Below are positions 32,134 through 36,027 of a stretch of 36,027 nt of DNA, piece by piece. The DNA lies in the NCBI GenBank assembly GCA_021295735.1, contig JAGWBU010000022.1, positions 41,946 to 77,972 of the forward strand, read 5' to 3'. This DNA is from Candidatus Poribacteria bacterium. GTDB lineage: Bacteria; Poribacteria; WGA-4E; WGA-3G. The first letter of the stretch is position 1; every line of letters starts with the position of its first letter. Made by a program: the position numbers and the translations under genes. The notes beneath the pieces were generated by a model. That model saw only the letters and a program-made list of their open reading frames with translations, did no database searches and was not told the DNA's origin.

Positions 32134-32433
32134 ATGGTATCAGAAGAATCTGTTTTAGAATCTATCAAAGAAATAATTGACCCCGAAATCGGTATCAACA
32201 TCGTTGATATGGGACTTATCTACGACGTTGACATTGACGACACAACTGTGGATATAACGATGACTCTAACAAGTCCTGGATGTCCAGCTGGTGGACAGAT
32301 TGTCAACGGCACACAACACGTTACACAACAGATGGATGGTGTTGAAGAGGTCAACGTGAATGTCGTCTGGACACCGCGTTGGACCCCCGAATTGATGAGC
32401 GAAGAAGCGAAGGACGAACTCGGCATCTTTTAA
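32134..32433 (+). CDS. sufT: SufT/MIP18-family Fe-S assembly protein (DUF59)
   Basis: A 99-residue DUF59/MIP18 protein. The segment IIDPEIGINIVDMGLIYDVD and the motif LTSPGCPAGGQI with the conserved Cys are family hallmarks, and it ends in the usual WTPELMSEEAKDELG. Such proteins act in Fe-S cluster maturation or carry (SufT, PaaD-like and CIA2 relatives). TAGGAGG is the ribosome binding site. It closes the SUF region and is 18 bases from a broken HicB-like gene. Confidence 0.92.
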   Translation: MVSEESVLESIKEIIDPEIGINIVDMGLIYDVDIDDTTVDITMTLTSPGCPAGGQIVNGTQHVTQQMDGVEEVNVNVVWTPRWTPELMSEEAKDELGIF

Positions 32434-32451
32434 CACGTTTATGAGGTCCTG

Positions 32452-32660
32452 ATGGAATACAAAATACCCTTGTTCTGACACCACAACCTGAAGGCGGCTA
32501 TACAGTGACTTCTCCGCTGTTGCCTGAATTGGTTACCGAGGGCGATTCGTTAGACGAATCATTAGAAAACGTCAAAGATGCTTTTAAAGCAGTCATGGAA
32601 CTCTATCAAGAGTTAGGACGCTCATTGCCAGAAAATATCCGGATTGGGGTAGTCGTATAG
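32452..32660 (+). pseudogene. HicB-like antitoxin gene with a one-base deletion
   Basis: ATG 32452 reads MEYKIPLF and stops at 32476. One C added in the run at 32467-32469 gives MEYKIPLVLTPQPEGGYTVT, SPLLPELVTEGDSLDESLEN and so on to RIGVVV and the stop at 32658-32660. The restored 69-residue protein has the HicB N-terminal fold without the C-terminal DNA-binding domain, as in the short HicB type. No hicA follows, because the next gene is a MazE-like antitoxin. Confidence 0.82.
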
Positions 32661-32718
32661 CACATTTCCTACTAATAAATCCTGTCATTTCAAGTATACA
32701 CGCATAAGGAGTAGGATC

Positions 32719-33105
32719 ATGTCAGAAAATATGTTTACTTCCACTGAATGCGTGATCATAATAGCGTATCTCTGTTATTTGCAGTCCGTTAACCGAGAAC
32801 AGACAGACCGGCCTCCAACAGAGAAAGAAGTAAGTGAGTTTGGACCACCTCGTCGTGAAAAAGGGAGCGATTCTATAAAACGCCCCGACTGTACGTTAGA
32901 AGATCTGTTGGCACAAATGCCAGAGGATGGCTCAAACAGCAAGAAGGCAAAAGATGTCCCATTCGGTCCCCCGCGGGCAGAAAAAGGGAGCGATTCTATA
33001 AAACGCCCCGACTATACACTGAAAGACCTATTAGATCAGGTAAAAGAAAATAGTTCACATGATGAAATAGACACTGGCCCGCCTGTGGGCAATGAAGTAT
33101 GGTAG
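32719..33105 (+). CDS. MazE-like antitoxin with duplicated toxin-binding tail, no AbrB domain seen
   Basis: A 128-residue protein immediately before a MazF toxin gene. Its last part (DYTLKDLLDQVKEN, DTGPPVGNEVW) matches the C-terminal tail that MazE antitoxins wrap around MazF. The tail is preceded by a second copy: 34 bases at 32857-32890 are identical to 32980-33013, an offset of 123 bases (41 codons), both encoding EKGSDSIKRPD then TL-x-DLL. The N-terminus (MSENMFTSTECVIIIAYLCY) is hydrophobic and bears no recognisable AbrB/MazE DNA-binding fold. AAGGAG is the ribosome binding site. The stop overlaps the mazF start. Confidence 0.78.
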   Translation: MSENMFTSTECVIIIAYLCYLQSVNREQTDRPPTEKEVSEFGPPRREKGSDSIKRPDCTLEDLLAQMPEDGSNSKKAKDVPFGPPRAEKGSDSIKRPDYTLKDLLDQVKENSSHDEIDTGPPVGNEVW

Positions 33106-33467
33106 GGTTAACAAACGTTCCATTACGCGGAGATGCGATATGGATTGGCTTCAATCCTCAAACTGGACATGAACAGGCTGGTCGTCGACCTGCTGTTGTT
33201 TTAACTACCAAAGATTTTAACGATAAAACCAGTTTAGTCGTTCTTTGTCCGATTACGCGGAGCAGTGCAAGAGAACAATGGAATCCGTTTGCAATTACGA
33301 TTCCTGAAGGGTTAGAAGTTGATGGGGTTATCCTTGCAGATCAAATTCGGACTATGGGTTGGCGAGCGAGAAGAGCGGAGTATATCTGTTCCTTGCCAAC
33401 AGAAACAGTAGATGCTGTTTTAGAAAGAATTCGGAGTGCTTCTGAAAATATTATAGGTTTTTCCTAA
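33099..33467 (+). CDS. mazF: MazF/PemK-type mRNA interferase toxin
   Basis: A 122-residue MazF. The RGDAIWIGFNPQTGHEQAGR segment, with R29-like Arg in GRRPAVVL, the CPITRS strand with catalytic Thr, and DGVILADQIRTMGWRARRAE are all typical of active MazF endoribonucleases that cut RNA at short sequence motifs. The ATG lies within the last codons of the MazE-like gene (GTATGGTAG), so translation is coupled. The gene is intact, unlike the four or so antitoxin/toxin remnants elsewhere, as expected when a functional antitoxin is present. Confidence 0.9.
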   Translation: MVGLTNVPLRGDAIWIGFNPQTGHEQAGRRPAVVLTTKDFNDKTSLVVLCPITRSSAREQWNPFAITIPEGLEVDGVILADQIRTMGWRARRAEYICSLPTETVDAVLERIRSASENIIGFS

Positions 33468-33497
33468 GTATTCACATCAAGGTTTATGTTTTACACT

Positions 33498-33611
33498 TAT
33501 AGTAAAATTCACAATTACCTTTACATTGGCGAGGTTAGGAAACCTCGCCAGCGCATGTGTGTGGGAATTGCTGTTCATTGAAATGTGAACATATTATTGG
33601 ATTTTACTATA
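33498..33611. mobile_element. MITE-like element with 11-bp terminal inverted repeats
   Basis: TATAGTAAAAT (33498-33508) and ATTTTACTATA (33601-33611) are perfect terminal inverted repeats. The centre carries a perfect hairpin GGCGAGGTT-AGGA-AACCTCGCC (33528-33549). At 114 bases with no reading frame it fits a miniature element, possibly mobilised by an IS630-like transposase with a TA target. The family's arms also appear at 22404-22419. Confidence 0.65.
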
Positions 33612-33642
33612 ATATTTCAGAACCTCTCAATTTGTGTGAACG

Positions 33643-34038
33643 ATGAGGAACATGACAATAGTTGAAAAAAGTCCGAAAACCCTCAAAAAACATGATGATG
33701 CCTTCCAAATTGAATGGAAAGATGGACACGCCAGCTGGTATCCGTATCGTTATCTCAGACAGATGTGTCCGTGTGCTGAATGTGCTATCATTCGGCACGA
33801 AGGTAAGGATGTCCATTCTCTTTTTTCACCACAAGGCGATGGAGATATAACGCTAATTGAAGTTTCAGACGATATTCAACCGCTTGATATTCAGTTAGTT
33901 GGTCGTTACGCGCTCCAATTCAGTTGGGACGATGGACATAATACCGGTATCTATCCATTTGAAATCCTGCGCGAGACATGTCCGTGTCCAGAATGTGCAC
34001 CGTTGCCACCTATTCAAAACGAGGAAGAAACTGAATAA
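33643..34038 (+). CDS. DUF971 domain protein
   Basis: A 131-residue protein of the DUF971 family (gamma-butyrobetaine hydroxylase N-terminal-like). Both strands of the motif are visible: WKDGHASWYPYRYLRQMCPC then, after 65 residues, WDDGHNTGIYPFEILRETCP. Each is followed by CxC-x-x-C clusters (CPCAEC, CPCPEC) that may bind zinc. Related DUF971 proteins accompany Fe-S carrier genes. ATG 33643 is used; ATG 33652 is a possible alternative. Stop overlaps the rhodanese start. Confidence 0.85.
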   Translation: MRNMTIVEKSPKTLKKHDDAFQIEWKDGHASWYPYRYLRQMCPCAECAIIRHEGKDVHSLFSPQGDGDITLIEVSDDIQPLDIQLVGRYALQFSWDDGHNTGIYPFEILRETCPCPECAPLPPIQNEEETE

Positions 34039-34373
34039 TGCAGACAAAACCCTCACTCCCCGAAATTTCACCGCAAGAACTTAAACACAAACTGGACGAT
34101 AACGAATCTGTGCTGTTATTGGATGTGCGTGAACAAAATGAATACGACATCGTGCATATTGAAGGTGCGCTGTTAGTCCCACTCAACACATTACCGCATC
34201 ACATAGACAACCTCCCATCAGACCAAGAAATTGTTGTCTATTGCCATCATGGACAACGTAGTCTTTATGCTACTGCCTATCTACATCAAAATGGGTTTAC
34301 CGAATCTAAAAACCTTGTTGGTGGGATTGACCAGTGGGCAGTCGAAATTGACCCAACGCTAAGGAGATATTAA
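34038..34373 (+). CDS. Rhodanese-like domain protein
   Basis: A 111-residue single-domain rhodanese. LLLDVREQNEYDIVHIEGAL and the active loop VVYCHHGQRS with C69 are intact, so it can probably carry persulfide sulfur. It overlaps the DUF971 stop (TAATG) and is followed after three bases by a zinc-ribbon protein, suggesting one transcription unit that may supply sulfur or metals to the SUF system upstream. Confidence 0.92.
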   Translation: MQTKPSLPEISPQELKHKLDDNESVLLLDVREQNEYDIVHIEGALLVPLNTLPHHIDNLPSDQEIVVYCHHGQRSLYATAYLHQNGFTESKNLVGGIDQWAVEIDPTLRRY

Positions 34374-34376
34374 AAT

Positions 34377-34568
34377 ATGCTTGTAGAATTTGAAAACCGT
34401 TCTGGCGAAATGGAGCAGGCAGAAATGGAAATTGATGAACCTTGTCCAACTTGTTGTGGTATGCTATTCCCTGTTGTAGAGTCAAAACCGGAAAGTGGAT
34501 ACCGATGTAGCAGCTGCGGACTTGTCTTTAAGCCTGTAGAAGAAGAGGCAAAGGTTGTTTCCGATTAA
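34377..34568 (+). CDS. Small zinc-ribbon protein
   Basis: A 63-residue protein with two CxxC pairs, CPTC (with an extra Cys) and CSSC, about 20 residues apart, forming a zinc ribbon. The function is unknown; small zinc ribbons may be regulators or metal chaperones. AGGAGA precedes the ATG. Its TAA and the stop of the opposite-strand oxidoreductase share the four bases TTAA at 34565-34568. Confidence 0.75.
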   Translation: MLVEFENRSGEMEQAEMEIDEPCPTCCGMLFPVVESKPESGYRCSSCGLVFKPVEEEAKVVSD

Positions 34569-35653
34569 TCAACCTCCCGAAAATCTGGAACTTCCACCGG
34601 CGCACCGCCGTTTGCAATAGATTCCTCCGAGACCAACCCCGGCACCGTAAAATCCATAGATGCATAAACATCAATCGGTGGCGGTGTATCGTTGAGAATG
34701 CTATCAACAAAATCGCGCACCTTAAAATATTCCCCAAGGTCCCCAACATTCTGCGCCTCAGCAGGCGGATTTTTCCACCGTTCAGGCAGCAAGTCATCAA
34801 ATTGAGAGAACGGTCGCCATTGCTCACTTATGCCAAACTCACTCAACCAAATCTTTGGTGCAGCACCCAACCCACGTGAACTCTCATAACACCCTTTCGT
34901 CCCTTGCAGACTAAAATAAGAATTTGCAGGACGATTCGAGAGCATATCAATCCGAATCTTGATTAACCCACCGCTTTCCGTTTTACAAAGCATCATCACT
35001 GTATCCTCCATCGCATGCTCAGGATCAGTATTAACCCCTGTGCCGAGACAACAAACACTCACGACGCGTTCACCAAACCACTGCAGAACTGGACCGAGGC
35101 TGTGTGTCGCATAATTGCATCGATTAATGCCTACCTGCCAGTAGTAACGCCACGTCGGGTTGCCATCCGCATCGTGATGAAGTGATTTGATGTTATGGAC
35201 ATACTCTCCTTCCCCGAAATACACATCACCGAACATGCCCGTCTCTACCATATTGCGGATTAACACATTGTGCTTAGAATAACAAGTATTTTCAGCCATT
35301 GTCCACTTAGCAGACGACTTCCGAACCGCACGAACAAGGTCATAACATTCCTCTAACTTGACTGCTGCCGTCACCTCACTGATGACGTGTTTTCCTGCTT
35401 CCAACGCTTCTATCGACTGCGGAACGTGAAGGTTCTCAGGTGTAGCAAGTACTACAAGGTCAACCGCATCTAACATTTCTGAATAATCTGTAAATTGATG
35501 TGGAACATTAAACCGTTCTGCAACGTTTTGAAGTGTAGCCTCATTGATGTCACATACCGCTGTGACATCGGTTTCCGCTATCGTGCTAAACGGTTGAAAA
35601 TAAGAACTTCCCCGATGCGCCCCAACAATCCCCACCTTTATTTTATTCGCCAT
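34565..35653 (-). CDS. Gfo/Idh/MocA-type oxidoreductase without the EKP motif
   Basis: A 362-residue protein with the Rossmann start VGIVGAHRGSSYFQPFS and the usual C-terminal substrate domain (HHDADGNPTWRYYWQVGINR). At the position of the catalytic EKP motif it has E93-V94-T95 (GKHVISEVTAAVKLEE), so the usual Lys is missing and the enzyme may have different chemistry or none. Start 35653 is chosen because AAAGGAGG lies just upstream; a longer frame to 35686 lacks a ribosome binding site. Convergent with the zinc-ribbon gene. Confidence 0.88.
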   Translation of the reverse strand: MANKIKVGIVGAHRGSSYFQPFSTIAETDVTAVCDINEATLQNVAERFNVPHQFTDYSEMLDAVDLVVLATPENLHVPQSIEALEAGKHVISEVTAAVKLEECYDLVRAVRKSSAKWTMAENTCYSKHNVLIRNMVETGMFGDVYFGEGEYVHNIKSLHHDADGNPTWRYYWQVGINRCNYATHSLGPVLQWFGERVVSVCCLGTGVNTDPEHAMEDTVMMLCKTESGGLIKIRIDMLSNRPANSYFSLQGTKGCYESSRGLGAAPKIWLSEFGISEQWRPFSQFDDLLPERWKNPPAEAQNVGDLGEYFKVRDFVDSILNDTPPPIDVYASMDFTVPGLVSEESIANGGAPVEVPDFREVD

Positions 35654-35769
35654 GTTTGTCCCTCCTTTTAAATATAGAAATAGCATAGCACATCGCGATT
35701 AATTTATCAGTAATGTTTCCTACCCAATCACGAATTCTTTATAGGTAAAATCTTCCGATCATATCTCTC

Positions 35770-35823
35770 CTTGTAGGAGCAACCCTTTCCCTCTCTTGTA
35801 GGAGGGCTTTGTCCGCCCGATTT
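35770..35823 (+). repeat. Two tandem CTTGTAGGAG repeats
   Basis: A short truncated copy CTTGTAGGAGCAACCC (35770-35785) is followed by a full copy CTTGTAGGAGGGCTTTGTCC then GCCCGATTT (35795-35823). The full copy is the near-identical reverse of 23501-23530. Confidence 0.75.
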
Positions 35824-35895
35824 TTATGTATGTAACCCTGATTTTTTCCAAACTTCACTCAGAAAATCAAACTGAATGTCTCTGCCAGATCAAAG

Positions 35896-35924
35896 GGGTG
35901 TGTAAAGTTTTTGTAGAAATCCGC
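35896..35924. repeat. Right copy of the 29-bp long-range inverted repeat
   Basis: Exact reverse complement of 51-79. The core reads GGTGTGTAAAGTTTTTGTAG. Its flank CCCTACA continues into the dispersed TGTAGG repeat style. Confidence 0.85.
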
Positions 35925-36027
35925 CCTACAGTGGAAACGCCGCGTAATCATTAGACATTATAACGTTTTAATTGTGAGTTATTGGTCTGCGGAAAAATCT
36001 TATGTTTGTCCGTTGGGCAGATGAGGC

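Larger units (their letters stand above)
35654..36027. other. Gene-free end region with dispersed repeats
   Basis: No coding sequence is visible. It holds two copies of the CTTGTAGGAG repeat and the right copy of the 29-bp inverted repeat. The remainder (35924-36027) has short AT-rich stretches with nothing recognisable. Confidence 0.7.

Noticed and set aside
1-36027. tRNA, rRNA or CRISPR arrays
   Set aside because: No cloverleaf with a TTCGA-type T-arm, no rRNA stretch and no regularly spaced direct repeats were found by reading both strands.

Overview
The window looks like a chromosomal contig from an uncultured environmental bacterium of moderate to low G+C. Candidatus Poribacteria or a close relative is my best guess. 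That is an inference from gene style: PhyH dioxygenases, Gfo/Idh/MocA oxidoreductases, sugar-isomerase-like TIM barrels, Uma2 nucleases, many small toxin-antitoxin remnants, and dispersed 'TGTAGGAG' hairpin repeats. No rRNA or tRNA gene was seen to confirm it.

Layout. 216-3400 (+): a small catabolic cluster (PhyH-type dioxygenase, Gfo/Idh oxidoreductase, sugar isomerase/epimerase-like protein). 3438-10195 (-): a GT-C type membrane glycosyltransferase and two paralogous protease-TPR-protease-TPR proteins. 10337-17228 (+): a triple DUF5069 protein, a YgiT-type zinc finger with an overlapping small partner, a beta-helix protein, a lipoprotein alpha-carbonic anhydrase, then a three-gene unit (YHGS protein, caspase/CHAT-like protein, Asp-box propeller) and a VOC protein. 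17298-22152: accessory genes (broken DUF433 gene, lipoprotein, MFS transporter, AlkB-like dioxygenase, hicAB with broken hicA, two minus-strand genes). 22428-32433 (+): moaA followed by a large SUF iron-sulfur region: sufC, a small coiled-coil membrane protein, sufB, sufD, a CGWS glutaredoxin, [an accessory patch of gene remnants plus a Uma2 nuclease], sufS, sufU-like scaffold, a Rieske ferredoxin and a SufT/MIP18 protein. 32452-34568 (+): a broken HicB-like gene, an atypical MazE-MazF pair, a MITE-like element, and DUF971, rhodanese and zinc-ribbon genes. 34565-35653 (-): a second Gfo/Idh protein. The rest is repeat-bearing non-coding DNA.

Main observations. (1) Five small accessory genes (DUF433, HicA, HicB-like and two neighbouring genes at 28.4-29.2 kb) can each be restored by adding back one base, while all long genes are intact. 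(2) Two antitoxins carry internal tandem duplications: HicB duplicates its N-terminus, and the MazE-like protein duplicates its toxin-binding tail and shows no AbrB DNA-binding domain. (3) Both protease-TPR paralogues have Asn for the catalytic Asp in the first protease domain and a complete triad in the second. (4) Two gene stubs (a HAD phosphatase start and a DNA methyltransferase start) mark past insertions or deletions. (5) A perfect 29-bp inverted repeat lies near the two ends of the window. The most plausible undescribed systems are the YHGS / CHAT-like / propeller unit at 14.76-16.83 kb and the protease-TPR pair. Both functions are inferences.
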